A stretch of 64,000 nt of DNA from Periplaneta americana (GCF_040183065.1 NC_091120.1:183174396-183238395), one strand, 5' to 3'; counted from the first letter of the stretch, positions 47,201 through 52,571 are shown. The notes: generated from the letters alone by a model not told the origin. Made by a program: numbers and translations.

Positions 47201-48664
47201 AATTTATGAATCCTCAAATTCAGTTCATAGTTTAAGAAATTGTAAAAGCTAAAGAAGTTCTCGTCATTATACGTACATTTCAGCAGTGCGGCGTGCGAAA
47301 GATAAATTAATTTTAACTGAAACTTCGGAGGCAAATTTCATGGATTTGCGAAATGAGGGCGACAGAAGAGCTCTAATTTGTGATGAATAATTTTCATTTA
47401 GCGTCTCTAAATACTTCATTTCTTAGTAATGCAATGTTTTTCCACCCATTAAGAACAGCATGTCTCCTTTTTCTATACATTGCTGCTCTACTTAACGTAT
47501 GCAACCATTGCACCGCTACCCCCCTTTCGATGCGTTTTTGTAAGGGAAGTTAATTCGCATACAGAGCAATCTGTCCGCCGCTTGCTTCAGCCTGTTCGGA
47601 ATTGAATATGCACCGCTGACTTAGTGCTTCGTCATTTGAAAAGTGACATGAGCAAGTAACAGACTTATCTTAGTCGTGGGCGTCAGTGTATTGAAAAGTA
47701 TTACAGCCTTTGCTATTCTCTTCTCTCCTTCACCGGAAACAGTCACGTAGCACAGAGGCAGAGATAAAATAAAAGATCTGTAAATGAATTGGCAAGTCTT
47801 ACATAGAATTTTATTGTCTTGCCAAGGAGAGTTTTTACAGAAATTTACTTAACTTACAGAGATAACAGTGTTTGCCACTTATAAAGTGCATGTGGAACTA
47901 CATCGAAAGCTTTGCTCAAATCGATGTATATTGCATCAATTTTTCTACGTGTTTCAATTGTGAGTGCAGCCACCGATGTAGCTCAGTCGGCTAAGGCGCT
48001 TGCCTATCAATCCGGAGTTGCGCACAGGCATGGGTTCGATTCCCGCTTGGGCTGGTTACCTCGGGATTTTTCCAATTTTTTCCCCAACCGTCAGGCAATC
48101 TATGGCGAATCCTCGGCCTCATCTCGCCAAATATTATCTCACTATCATCAATCCCATCAACGTTAAATAATCTCGCGGTTGATGCAGCGTCGTTAAATCA
48201 CCAAGTAAAAAATTATAGATGCAGTCTTATCTAAATAGGCATATGTTCCCATATTGGTTACTGCAGTGTGAATTCAATAAATCCTTGCTGTGTTGGATGT
48301 GGTTTGACTTTTACAAGAAAGAATTCTGCTAGTGAATAATTGTTTTAAAAATGTTACGTTATTTGTTTAATTATTTATTTATTCTGGCACATTTAATGCA
48401 ACGATGACGATGATGATAATGATGATAATAATAATAATAATTATTATCATTATTATTATTATTATTATATATGAAGTTATATGCTCAATTTAATTGATAA
48501 CATACATATTTCAGGATGTGGAGGCACTAGCCAGTAAGCTACCAAACTTGGTAGACAAATACAACATTCCATTTGACAAGTTCAACCACTTAGACTTCCT
48601 TTGGGCTATGAATGCGTCTACCTTGGTGTATGAAAGAGTCATCGAGTTATTTAGAAACTATTAA
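10646..48664 (+). CDS. Acid/gastric-type lipase (lipase 3-like), seven exons, 5' exon missing
   Basis: An alpha/beta-hydrolase lipase of the lysosomal acid / gastric lipase family, which cleaves triacylglycerols and sterol esters. Exons 10646-10847, 11987-12101, 15943-16207, 19491-19655, 32617-32701, 43800-43939 and 48515-48664 join in phase across GT/AG introns and give about 373 residues. Domain order: N-terminal lipase motif ([22 protein letters not shown]), oxyanion-loop HG ([11 protein letters not shown]), [10 protein letters not shown], nucleophile [13 protein letters not shown], Asp in ANNDWL, and catalytic His in FNHLDFLW. All triad residues are present. Family members are about 400 residues, so only the signal peptide and a few residues are missing. 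The first exon is either 5' of the window or unrecognised in 1-10645. Secretion or lysosomal targeting is inferred from the family. Introns are packed with transposons, but no exon is broken. Confidence 0.95.
10875..11024 (+). repeat. Duplicated segment, filled copy
   Basis: Matches 1091-1246. The match resumes at 11870-11915 on the other side of the 845-bp insertion. It starts only about 28 bp after the exon 1 donor. Confidence 0.85.
11025..11869. mobile_element. PIF/Harbinger-like non-autonomous element, copy 1
   Basis: 845 bp flanked by TAA (11022-11024 and 11870-11872). Inverted ends GGCCCAATTGTATAAA and GGGCCGATTGTATAAA. The empty target is at 1244-1246. It is in opposite orientation to copies at 61037-61973 and 62425-63407. 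A 3-bp TAA/TTA TSD fits PIF/Harbinger. Non-coding. Confidence 0.93.
11987..12101 (+). CDS. Lipase exon 2
   Basis: Acceptor TCTTTACAG, donor CAG|GTAGGA. It encodes [20 protein letters not shown] and then [17 protein letters not shown]. It enters in phase 1 and leaves in phase 2, joining both neighbours exactly. Confidence 0.95.
12102..14630. other. Lipase intron, mostly featureless
   Basis: AT-rich intron holding a (TA)n tract at 13189-13232. The phrase ACCGTATTTACTTGCTTATT near 14488 resembles transposon termini seen in other animals, but no partner end was found. No genes seen. Confidence 0.5.
13189..13232. repeat. (TA)n microsatellite
   Basis: About 22 perfect TA units. Confidence 0.98.
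14631..14672 (-). repeat. SINE A 3'-end fragment
   Basis: Contains TTATTTTACGACCCTGTATC, matching the tail of SINE A. The head is absent. Confidence 0.65.
14885..15935. repeat. 27-bp minisatellite ending at a lipase splice acceptor
   Basis: Tandem units of the form GATGGGATGTTATTTGTATA plus ATGAAGT, about 27 bp each, interrupted by the SINE at 14942-15194. Because 27 is divisible by three the array is open in several frames, which explains the SHHFIIQIT repeat frame on the minus strand. The last unit ends within about 10 bp of the acceptor at 15942. Confidence 0.95.
14942..15194 (+). repeat. SINE family A inserted in the minisatellite
   Basis: tRNA-like head GTGGAGTAACGGTCAGCGC, box B GGGTTCGAATCCCGG, full body and AATAAAATAAA tail. 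Flanked by the 15-bp TSD AAAATATTTGTRTAA at 14927-14941 and 15195-15209, which is itself minisatellite sequence. Confidence 0.94.
15943..16207 (+). CDS. Lipase exon 3, with the nucleophile serine
   Basis: The acceptor TTTCCTGCAG sits directly against the end of a 27-bp minisatellite; the donor is TCG|GTAATT. It encodes [20 protein letters not shown], then [20 protein letters not shown] with the catalytic Ser in GHSQG, then [19 protein letters not shown]. It ends in phase 0. Confidence 0.96.
16312..16706. mobile_element. Palindromic element with tRNA-like motifs in both arms
   Basis: Two arms of about 170 bp are inverted copies: GTACAGTAGTAGTAAAAAAA at the left, and GTACAGTAGTGGCAAAAAAA reading in from the right. 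Each arm contains a box B-like GTGGTTCGAATCCT. The central segment is about 60-90 bp. A second copy with its centre in the opposite orientation lies at 25685-26877. It starts about 105 bp after the lipase exon 3 donor. Confidence 0.85.
16710..17116. mobile_element. MITE family F, copy 2
   Basis: 407 bp with inverted ends CTATAGTCCCGTCGCTCTTA and CTATAGTCGCGACGCTGTTA. It is in opposite orientation to 7933-8341 and directly abuts the palindromic element. Confidence 0.88.
17117..17413. other. No recognisable feature
   Basis: Unassigned intronic sequence between the MITE and the split SINE. No terminal repeats or coding similarity seen. Confidence 0.45.
17435..17603. mobile_element. 169-bp MITE with 9-bp TSD (Mutator/Merlin-like)
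   Basis: Flanked by GGAGTAAAG at 17426-17434 and 17604-17612. Inverted ends GGCAAATCGCAATATAGCGA and GGATAAATCGCAATATAGCG. A 9-bp TSD fits Mutator-like or Merlin elements. The TSD spans the junction between the SINE and the next element, so this insertion came last. Confidence 0.88.
17611..18459. mobile_element. TAA-TSD element (PIF/Harbinger-like) inside the SINE
   Basis: 849 bp, flanked by TAA (17608-17610 and 18460-18462). Ends AGGCTGGTCCACAATAAA and, inverted, AGGCTGGTCCATAATAAA. It holds an internal inverted pair GTGAGCAATCACAA/TTGTGATTGCTCAC near 17672 and 17735, and the dispersed repeat at 17761-18404. Non-coding. Confidence 0.88.
17761..18404. repeat. Dispersed repeat G, copy 1
   Basis: Matches 58506-59137 in reverse orientation over about 640 bp, from TTATGCTCGACCATGCCGAA to GGGCTCGTTGCATAATGTAC. 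Here it lies inside the TAA-TSD element. Confidence 0.85.
18728..19398 (+). repeat. SINE family C split by a 407-bp insertion
   Basis: Head CGGTGTAGCTCAGTCAGCTG with box B GGGTTCGATTCCCGC to 18803, then resumption at TTGGACTGATTACCTGG (19211) through ATCTATAGCGAATTCTCGAC to the tail CGCCGTTAAATAATCAACTA. The family also occurs at 38484 and 47971. It ends about 90 bp before lipase exon 4. Confidence 0.9.
18804..19210. mobile_element. Insertion with 12-bp TSD and an AACTAAACAC-rich part
   Basis: Flanked by TTGGACTGATTA (18792-18803 and 19211-19222). The first 110 bp are complex. The rest is a degenerate A-rich repeat of AACTAAACACATAAA-like units. No terminal inverted repeats, so a retroposed sequence with an unusual tail is likely. 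The family is not recognised. Confidence 0.7.
19491..19655 (+). CDS. Lipase exon 4, acceptor uncertain
   Basis: Encodes [20 protein letters not shown] then [19 protein letters not shown] and [11 protein letters not shown], with donor ATG|GTAACC. The chosen acceptor CTTCTCTAAG|CTA keeps phase and gives a family-like spacing between APF and EFLP. An upstream in-phase acceptor (TTCCAG|TTT at 19437) would add 18 arginine-rich codons. The 19411-19470 stretch resembles 35655-35710, which argues that it is repeat DNA. Confidence 0.85.
20670..20982 (+). pseudogene. Harbinger transposase (HARBI1-like) N-terminal fragment
   Basis: 20670-20828 reads [10 protein letters not shown].. then [19 protein letters not shown]. 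The frame then shifts to [20 protein letters not shown] and [22 protein letters not shown], ending at 20982. This pattern is the N-terminal region of PIF/Harbinger transposases, before the DDE domain. The DDE part is missing, consistent with internal deletion. Confidence 0.8.
21148..21202. repeat. (AAT)n microsatellite
   Basis: About 18 AAT units inside the Harbinger element. Confidence 0.97.
24060..24838 (+). pseudogene. hAT transposase fragment (DUF4371-like) split by TTTA repeats
   Basis: Broken pieces translate as [65 protein letters not shown], then after the TTTA tract [16 protein letters not shown] with a frame change. These match the order of DUF4371-type hAT transposases. Several stops and frameshifts; catalytic core absent. 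Confidence 0.75.
24674..24750. repeat. (TTTA)n microsatellite within old coding sequence
   Basis: About 19 TTTA units between codons still recognisable as EIDDISF and NDATDISQ. Confidence 0.97.
25432..25506. repeat. (TTA)n microsatellite
   Basis: About 24 TTA units with one ATC interruption near the left end. Confidence 0.97.
25685..26877. mobile_element. Palindromic element, copy 2, split by an insertion
   Basis: 25685-25836 matches the centre and right arm of 16312-16706, with the centre inverted. The arm resumes at 26802 with TACCAGCCCATCGTGCTCTG and ends in GGTTTTTTTGCCACTACTGT. Confidence 0.8.
25837..26801. mobile_element. Insertion of about 965 bp in the palindromic element
   Basis: Its limits are defined by comparison with the uninterrupted copy (TTAGTTACCAG). 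TA is duplicated at 25835-25836 and 26802-26803. The ends share an imperfect inverted AAGAAAGCTTGCC / AAGAGCTTGCC. The superfamily is unclear (TA TSD suggests Tc1/mariner). Non-coding. Confidence 0.65.
27380..27762 (+). pseudogene. Internally deleted hAT transposase: BED finger joined to C-terminus
   Basis: 27409-27500 reads [14 protein letters not shown] then [15 protein letters not shown], a BED-type zinc finger (CxxC..HxxxxH). After an (ATT)n tract, 27589-27762 reads [20 protein letters not shown] then [20 protein letters not shown] and ends [12 protein letters not shown] with a stop, the C-terminal dimerisation region of hAT/GTF2IRD2-like transposases. The middle with the catalytic residues is deleted. 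Element ends not located. Confidence 0.82.
27516..27551. repeat. (ATT)n at the deletion junction
   Basis: About 12 ATT units between the two hAT domains. Confidence 0.95.
28440..29513. mobile_element. 1.07-kb Tc1/mariner-type MITE, copy 1
   Basis: Flanked by TA (28438-28439 and 29514-29515). Ends CAGGGACATCATTTTATTTT at both sides (inverted). Non-coding. Same orientation as copy 2 at 31401-32477. Confidence 0.92.
30306..30336. repeat. (GA)n microsatellite
   Basis: About 14 GA units in the LINE 3' UTR region. Confidence 0.95.
30438..31137 (-). pseudogene. LINE reverse transcriptase, C-terminal part
   Basis: The open stretch 30438-30911 reads [51 protein letters not shown] and [20 protein letters not shown], the conserved thumb/connection region after the RT catalytic site. 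Upstream, [11 protein letters not shown] and [17 protein letters not shown] continue to about 31137 in a broken frame. The catalytic YADD part is lost. No endonuclease remains. Confidence 0.85.
31138..31225 (-). pseudogene. Mariner transposase fragment
   Basis: The minus strand reads [20 protein letters not shown], the last catalytic aspartate region of mariner transposases (usually SPDLTPxDFFLWG). It abuts the truncated LINE. Confidence 0.7.
31401..32477. mobile_element. 1.07-kb Tc1/mariner-type MITE, copy 2
   Basis: Flanked by TA (31399-31400 and 32478-32479). Same ends as copy 1, and similar along its whole length with small indels. Confidence 0.92.
32617..32701 (+). CDS. Lipase exon 5
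   Basis: Acceptor GTGTTGCAG, donor G|GTGAGT. It encodes [19 protein letters not shown] and YHYGQLVMS, the cap/core segment typical of acid lipases (PAGASTKQ in relatives). Leaves in phase 1. Confidence 0.95.
32744..32936. mobile_element. Small palindromic MITE, family H copy 1
   Basis: Ends CACAGTCTAGTATATACAGT and, inverted, CACAATCTAGTATATACAGT. It starts 43 bp after the lipase exon 5 donor. The relative at 50489-50671 is in opposite orientation. Confidence 0.82.
32937..33560. other. No recognisable feature
   Basis: Intronic sequence ending in a T15 run near 33538. No gene-like content seen. Confidence 0.45.
33577..34868 (+). mobile_element. 5'-truncated LINE with 15-bp TSD and TAAG tail
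   Basis: Flanked by GTGACTGAAATCTTT (33562-33576) and GTGGCTGAAATCTTT (34869-34883). It carries the second half of an RT ORF and ends in (GTAA)n. A 3' fragment of the same family is at 59497-59575. Confidence 0.93.
33580..34838 (+). pseudogene. LINE reverse transcriptase and C-terminal domain, broken
   Basis: Order of motifs: [40 protein letters not shown] (RT motif A), [20 protein letters not shown] (motif B), [12 protein letters not shown] (catalytic YADD), [11 protein letters not shown] (motif D), KFKYLGATV, then [15 protein letters not shown] and [13 protein letters not shown] stop after the YADD box (34060) and a frameshift near 34366-34436 disable it. The endonuclease end is missing through 5' truncation. 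Confidence 0.93.
34884..36100. other. No gene; degenerate TTAGG-like stretch at the left
   Basis: 34893-34950 contains scattered TTAGGTTAGT-type units. The rest is AT-rich and unassigned. 35655-35710 shares a short patch with 19411-19470, upstream of lipase exon 4. Confidence 0.45.
36111..36300 (-). repeat. SINE family A with internal deletion
   Basis: Head, box B and tail are present, but about 65 bp of the body between GAGTCCGCGGTCCA and GGTAACTTGCC are missing. TSD GATGTAATG at 36102-36110 and 36301-36309. Confidence 0.92.
36425..36510 (-). repeat. LINE 3'-end fragment
   Basis: Has the motif CTGGTAGAGATAAGGCCGTC with an AGGCCGTCAGGCCT hairpin, related to 29860-29910. Flanked at the left by (TTAGA)n-like repeats. 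About 740 bp of unassigned AT-rich DNA follow. Confidence 0.65.
37264..38419. mobile_element. hAT element, copy 2, 8-bp TSD
   Basis: 1,156 bp flanked by ATAATAAC (37256-37263) and GTAATAAC (38420-38427). Same inverted ends and about the same length as 9197-10336, same orientation. Confidence 0.94.
37481..38183 (+). pseudogene. hAT transposase C-terminal half, one frameshift
   Basis: Two overlapping frames (37481-37699 and 37686-38183) join at one frameshift near 37690, where the copy at 9.6 kb lacks a base. Motifs: [59 protein letters not shown] and [20 protein letters not shown], the hAT dimerisation region with the conserved ER. The N-terminal zinc finger and first catalytic residues are absent, so it depends on a helper. 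Confidence 0.88.
38484..38729 (+). repeat. SINE family C, full copy
   Basis: Head ATGGCTCAGTCGGTTAAGGC, box B-like GGGTTCGTGCCCC, body ATCTATGGCGAATCCTCGAT and tail CGTCGTTAAATAACCAACTA. TSD AAATTACAGAC at 38473-38483 and 38730-38740. Confidence 0.94.
39271..39343. repeat. (AAT)n microsatellite
   Basis: About 24 perfect units joined to the family-E repeat. Confidence 0.98.
39344..39585 (+). repeat. Dispersed repeat family E, copy 2
   Basis: Reverse-orientation match to 6655-6958, including TATGCCGAAGTAGAGGTGGA and CCTCCCAGCCGTTATAGCGG. Confidence 0.78.
40079..40948. mobile_element. Foldback mariner made of inverted transposase 3' ends
   Basis: An 870-bp element between TA sites (40077-40078 and 40949-40950) whose arms (about 40079-40400 and 40610-40948) are inverted copies, so the RNA would form a long hairpin. 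The right arm encodes the transposase C-terminus; the left arm repeats it on the other strand. Confidence 0.9.
40484..40750 (+). pseudogene. Mariner transposase C-terminal fragment
   Basis: Reads [20 protein letters not shown], then [20 protein letters not shown], then [19 protein letters not shown] and a stop. SPDLTP holds the last catalytic aspartate of mariner transposases. The N-terminal two thirds is absent. A mirrored copy of the last 60-70 codons lies on the minus strand at 40275-40480. Confidence 0.87.
41207..41250. repeat. (AT)n microsatellite
   Basis: About 21 AT units with one interruption. Confidence 0.95.
41749..43075 (+). mobile_element. Full-length Tc1 element
   Basis: 1,327 bp flanked by TA (41747-41748 and 43076-43077). 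Inverted ends identical for 26 bp, beginning CAGTAGCGTGCAAATTAATC. It carries a near-complete DD34E transposase and is the best-preserved transposon in the window. It lies in the lipase intron between exons 5 and 6. Confidence 0.97.
41971..43002 (+). pseudogene. Tc1 transposase (DD34E), one premature stop
   Basis: One uninterrupted reading frame of 343 codons plus stop, the normal Tc1 length, except for an in-frame TAA at 42127-42129 (codon 53). N-terminal [24 protein letters not shown] second DNA-binding region follows ([17 protein letters not shown]). Catalytic residues are intact: D in [13 protein letters not shown] in [12 protein letters not shown] and E in [12 protein letters not shown], with 34 residues between the last two. 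The C-terminus ends CHIDYRGMS. No frameshifts. An internal start at 42241 would give only the catalytic part. Confidence 0.96.
43800..43939 (+). CDS. Lipase exon 6, with the catalytic aspartate
   Basis: Acceptor TGTTGTTGCAG, donor AAG|GTTTGT. It encodes [20 protein letters not shown], then [20 protein letters not shown], where the triad Asp is in NND, and ends SSVK in phase 0. Confidence 0.95.
44440..44510 (-). repeat. LINE 3'-end fragment
   Basis: Contains AGCAGAGTTAAGGCCATAAG and the hairpin AGGCCATAAGGCCT, matching the 3' end of the LINE at 29850. The rest of 43940-45430 is intron with no other recognisable feature. Confidence 0.7.
45440..46345 (+). pseudogene. Mariner-type transposase, heavily mutated
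   Basis: Frame pieces in order: [20 protein letters not shown] and [11 protein letters not shown] (HTH region), a degraded middle, [40 protein letters not shown], a stop, then [13 protein letters not shown], a frameshift, and [20 protein letters not shown]. It resembles the mariner at 19977-22580 in type. Several stops and frameshifts. Terminal repeats not identified. Confidence 0.82.
46346..47960. other. No recognisable feature
   Basis: Lipase intron. AT-rich, no coding similarity or paired ends seen. Confidence 0.5.
47971..48212 (+). repeat. SINE family C, full copy
   Basis: Head CGATGTAGCTCAGTCGGCTA, box B GGGTTCGATTCCCGC, body ATCTATGGCGAATCCTCGGC, tail CGTCGTTAAATCACCAAGTA. The frame at 47912-48166 is an artefact of this SINE. 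It lies about 300 bp before the lipase terminal exon. Confidence 0.92.
48401..48468. repeat. ATG/AAT/ATT compound microsatellite
   Basis: GATGAT, AATAAT and ATTATT triplets; ends about 46 bp before the last lipase exon. Confidence 0.9.
48515..48664 (+). CDS. Lipase terminal exon, with the catalytic histidine
   Basis: The acceptor CATATTTCAG precedes GAT GTG. It encodes [20 protein letters not shown], then [20 protein letters not shown], with the triad His in HLDF, and ends ELFRNY followed by TAA at 48662-48664. Confidence 0.95.
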   Translation, partial: DVEALASKLPNLVDKYNIPFDKFNHLDFLWAMNASTLVYERVIELFRNY

Positions 48665-48723
48665 TGTAGAAAAATCTATTCGTTGAATCAAATTGATAAC
48701 TGTGATTTATGTATATTTAGAGA

Positions 48724-48729
48724 AATAAA
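48724..48729 (+). promoter_or_regulatory. Lipase polyadenylation signal
   Basis: AATAAA 60 bases after the lipase stop codon, followed by T/GT-rich sequence. This makes a short 3' UTR. Confidence 0.8.
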
Positions 48730-48739
48730 GATTTGGACA

Positions 48740-49600
48740 CATATTTCCTTGTTTAATTTCTGCAAGATAGAAGGAATATATTCCTTTTCAAATACGATTT
48801 CTAGAAGTGTAGACTTAACTAACAAAACATAAGACAACATTTTGTTCCTTTTCAGACGGTTTTCCGAAAAATCGGCATTTGTACGGTAGAGTGAAGAAAT
48901 ATAAATTGTCATTTATGTCTTACAGCGCTGCTACATATTGCACTTCATTTTCTCGGAAAGTTCGAAATTCTCTCTCTCACTCTGTGTCACTGCCATCGTG
49001 ATCTAATACAGGCTGTAAGGCAGACCATGTGACTCGCTTAACCCGATCACGAAGGGCGGCGTTTCAACCATATAAATTAGTTGGAATGCATAAAGAGTAA
49101 CATGCATTTCTCTAAAATGTAGTGTAATTGCATTAATAAAATTTAAAGCAATGATTAGGAGACACTTCAGACATAATTTCTTGCGAGTTAAGGTGTAGTA
49201 TTATTTTTGTTGTGAAAATAACGTTGTTCTTATGTGTAATACCTGCCTTTATTTCGATTAAATATTGCGAAACTCTTGTACATTCATTTATGCACGATTC
49301 AATAATTTTCAGTTGCATCGCAAGGATATTTAGATATGTTGAAATTATAGATTATGTTTACTGTACCAGTTGCCCCTTTCTGTCTAATTTTAGTGGTTTC
49401 CAATGCCCTGCCACTACATATGTATGTTGTGTCATATGGAAATTATAGGTTATGTTTACTATATTTAACTACAAAAAACCTTTCCGGTTTTGAACACATG
49501 TAATTTACGTTCTATGAATCTCTGTTGCATGAAAAAAAGGACCAATGCAAAGAGAAACTCAAAAAGGTTAGTTCCTTACCTTAAAGATTTTGTAACACGG
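48740..49600. other. No recognisable feature
   Basis: Sequence downstream of the lipase gene; AT-rich and without supported genes. Confidence 0.5.
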
Positions 49601-49604
49601 CACA

Positions 49605-49990
49605 CATAAAGCCTATAGGCAAGTTCCACGTAGATACGCGGACCGACCCCCACATTCTGAGGTTATGTCTGTTCACCTTATCAGAGAGATGAAAAGTGGC
49701 TTCGTCAGAAAACACACGAAACGAATAAATTCATCATCGTTATCAATTAAAGTCTGCATACCTATGCAAATGTTTCTTCGTAGCACCTTGTGCTCTGGTT
49801 TTAGGGCTGGCAGCAACTGTAGTCGGTACGGATGAAATCGCAACCGCTTGCGAAGAATCTCGCCTTAAAAATCAGTGTACCTACGGATTGTAGGCGCACT
49901 GGGTGAATCTGCACTAAACCTTGTTCGGTAATACCGTTGCACATTAATAACCTACTCATTCACATGAAAATCAAGCTTTTCTGTCCTCTA
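49605..49990 (-). pseudogene. Mariner-type transposase fragment
   Basis: The minus strand reads VFSDEATFHLSDKVNRHNLR then MWGSVRVSTWNLPIGFMCAV, the region of the first catalytic aspartate in mariner-type transposases (FSDEATFH). Upstream and downstream parts are decayed. Confidence 0.75.
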
Positions 49991-50244
49991 AAGCAGCCAT
50001 TTCGCCTCAACAATGAACAAATAAGTTTATATGCGTTATTAAGAGGCAGTGTTATCAACTAGGAAAACAATGTTGCCACAGCTAATCTTTTTAGCTTCTC
50101 TTTCCATTGGTGCTATTTTCATGCACCTCAGATTCATAGAAAGTAAATTACATGTGTTCGAAACCGGAAAGGTCTTTTGTAGGAACCCTCTATTAATGGT
50201 CTGTTGTGTTGGGCGCAAGGTCATTGGCAATGATATTTATTGAA

Positions 50245-50345
50245 TAATTTCAAGGGAAAAATTGTTCCGGGACCAGGTATCGATCCCGGGACCTGTGACT
50301 GAACACACCAACGCTCTTACTAACTGAGCTACCGAGGAACTTCAC
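50245..50345 (-). repeat. tRNA-like SINE head (fifth SINE type)
   Basis: The minus strand has box A-like TAGCTCAGTTAGTAAGAGCG and box B-like GGGATCGATACCTGG, followed by ACAATTTTTCCCTTGAAATTAT. The last motif recurs at 50832-50870. A tRNA acceptor stem does not form, so I call a SINE, not a tRNA gene. Confidence 0.75.
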
Positions 50346-50488
50346 CCGACACCATCTCAATTTTTCCCCTTATATTCACATAACTCGAGTGGGTTGATAA
50401 GACGCCAGAAACCAACATCGAGTTCACACAAACTCTATGTGACTTGAAATTGTGGTTTTCTGTTAACGTACCTACAGTAACGTATCTT

Positions 50489-50671
50489 CAGAGTCTACTA
50501 TATACAGTCACGAAGCTTGAGTTTTGAGGGTGCTAAAAACAATATACTGTGACGGTGCTATTTTCCATTGCCTATAATAAGGCGACATTAGCGATCCTAG
50601 TGGTGAGCAACTATCTAATGTTTGCATATTTACTACGTATTGAGCTTCGCGACTGTATATACTAGACTGTG
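50489..50671. mobile_element. Small palindromic MITE, family H copy 2
   Basis: Ends CAGAGTCTACTATATACAGT and, inverted, CACAGTCTAGTATATACAGT. Flanked by GTATCTT (50482-50488 and 50672-50678), a 7-bp TSD or 8 bp with one mismatch. Confidence 0.82.
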
Positions 50672-50674
50672 GTA

Positions 50675-50718
50675 TCTTCTTCTTCTTCTTCTTCTTCTTC
50701 TTCTTCTTCTTCTTCTTC
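50675..50718. repeat. (TTC)n microsatellite
   Basis: About 14 TTC units adjoining the MITE. Confidence 0.97.
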
Positions 50719-51275
50719 GTCTACTGTGACACTGTGGTCTTTTAAGTATAACCTTGGCCTCCCTTATGACCGCCACAGTAACGTATATATTATAGTAATC
50801 TAGCTTTCAGATAAAGGTTCCTGTAAAACAGGCTTGAATAATTTGAAGGGAAAAAATGTTCCGGGGCAATGACATTCACGTTCAGTCAAAATGTATATAT
50901 TAGTCTACTATCATTATTTCAAATATAGTAATTTACAAATTAAAACACTTCATTTATATTTTTAAGCATCAATATCAGAAATTAATACATTATTTATGAC
51001 ACTATTACATCCTGTAAATGAAAACAAATGAATATTATAATGAAATGAGTCTAAACAGAACAACTTGGTTAAACATATTTCAGCGGTTCAGCGAGGGAAT
51101 GCTGCCTCCATCCTGGGATCATTTCCTAACTCTATTTCGTTGGAAGAGATCTTTCTCATTTAATGTGTAGCCTACCTGCTTGAGAAAACTTCCACGAAGA
51201 AAGGACAGAGGATGTCCGATCTTTAATGAAGCCATGATCTTCAGTGTGCCGGCTCACACATTATTATTATTAATG

Positions 51276-52439
51276 AATTTGTTACATTTTGGTCGAGAAT
51301 ATCCACAAGGTTATGACTATTTTCGATCTCGTCTCAAACGAGCTTTCATGAAGAACCAACAAGTCACTGATCCCAAGCAAATTGAAGTTCTGATTGCCCA
51401 TGGCAATTATGTGGTGAAAGAACTTGAAGCATTATATATCCTGCGCAAGTATCGAACCCTCAAAAGAAGATACTACAGTAGAACCTCTATTATCCGTGGT
51501 AATGAAAGGGTTGTGCTGAACGGTTAATCGAAAAAATCGGATAATCGGTACCACAGAAGACTTTCATAAATTAAGTGCTACATAAAGCAGTTTCGTAATT
51601 TTCTCCGTGGTCATGTGTTGTAACACATTAGGTAATGAATCAAAAGTTTTAAGTATAAAGAGTGTTGGAAAGAGTGGGTGCAGAAAGAATAATGCTGAAA
51701 CTGGTCAGGAGGAAAAAAGGAATTGGTTGGGTTACTGACTGAGAAGAAACTGCTTACTGAAGGATTCACTGAAAGGAATGGTGAACGGGAGAAGAGTTCG
51801 GGGTTGAAGAAGATATCAAATAATAGACGGCATTGAAATATATGGATCATGTACGGAGACTAAAATGAAGGCAGATAATAGGAAAGACTGGAGAATGCTG
51901 AGTTTGCAGTGATAGGACACTATGAATGAATGAATGAAAGAATGAATGTCAATGACGGGTTTTTAAGGGTCAAGGAAACTTCCTATGATGGATTTCTTTG
52001 GAAAGCTAGGAAAAGTATGGGTCTCATGTTATAGATTTAAGTAATTTATACATTTTATCCTTGTTTTTTATTAAATCTCGCACAGTTGTAACTCCAATCT
52101 CGTATTCCCATGTCAGATGAACCACAATTGCTCTTTTCCAAAACCACTCAATTATATGCACTTCTCTTCGGTACTTAACACAACATGTATTCTTTTGGCA
52201 CTTCTGGAAGATGTTTTGCGGAGAAATTAAACAGGTCACTCGAACAGTAGATCATAATGTGTAAGGATAAAGACTTGTGATATCACTCTCTATAAAAAAA
52301 AAATAGTACTAATGTATTGTTCAATACTCGATATTTTTTTTTTTCAACAAAAAAGGAGAGAATGACAGACGGATAATCCAACAATCGGTTAATAGGGTGA
52401 CGGATAATCGGGGTTCTGCTGTATAGTGACAACAACTAG
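51276..52439 (+). pseudogene. ETFRF1: ETFRF1/LYRM5-like sequence cut by a transposon
   Basis: 51276-51475 encodes [59 protein letters not shown] and RTLKRRYY. This matches electron-transfer-flavoprotein regulatory factor 1 (LYR-motif protein 5), a small mitochondrial protein, along most of its length. The LYR/LYK tripeptide that should precede NLL is not present: the sequence there is a run of TTA codons and no AG acceptor lies close by. A transposon (51476-52421) sits inside the last codons. Beyond it, TAT AGT GAC AAC AAC TAG completes the old C-terminus (YSDNN), with AATAAA at 52458 and 52467. The current frame instead runs into the transposon end and stops at 51527. A 5'-truncated retrocopy or decayed gene is most likely; a terminal exon of a live gene is possible. 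Confidence 0.75.
51476..52421. mobile_element. Tigger/pogo-type element
   Basis: 946 bp flanked by TA (51474-51475 and 52422-52423). Ends CAGTAGAACCTCTATTATCC and, inverted, CAGCAGAACCCCGATTATCC, the typical pogo/Tigger terminus. Non-coding interior. It interrupts the ETFRF1-like frame. Confidence 0.9.
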
Positions 52440-52457
52440 ACTGATAGCACAATAACC

Positions 52458-52472
52458 AATAAAGATAATAAA
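52458..52472 (+). promoter_or_regulatory. Two polyadenylation signals of the ETFRF1-like sequence
   Basis: AATAAA at 52458 and 52467, about 20-30 bases after the pre-insertion stop. Confidence 0.6.
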
Positions 52473-52571
52473 AGTGAATTTTGTGTCTTGCACAGAGAGC
52501 ATCTGACTGAAAAGATTGAGATTGCAAAAATATAGCAGCTGCACCAATAACGTGGAATTATGAAGAGCAAA

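Noticed and set aside
48688-48912. Minus-strand 74-codon frame downstream of the lipase
   Set aside because: AT-rich chance frame overlapping the lipase 3' UTR; no similarity or codon bias.
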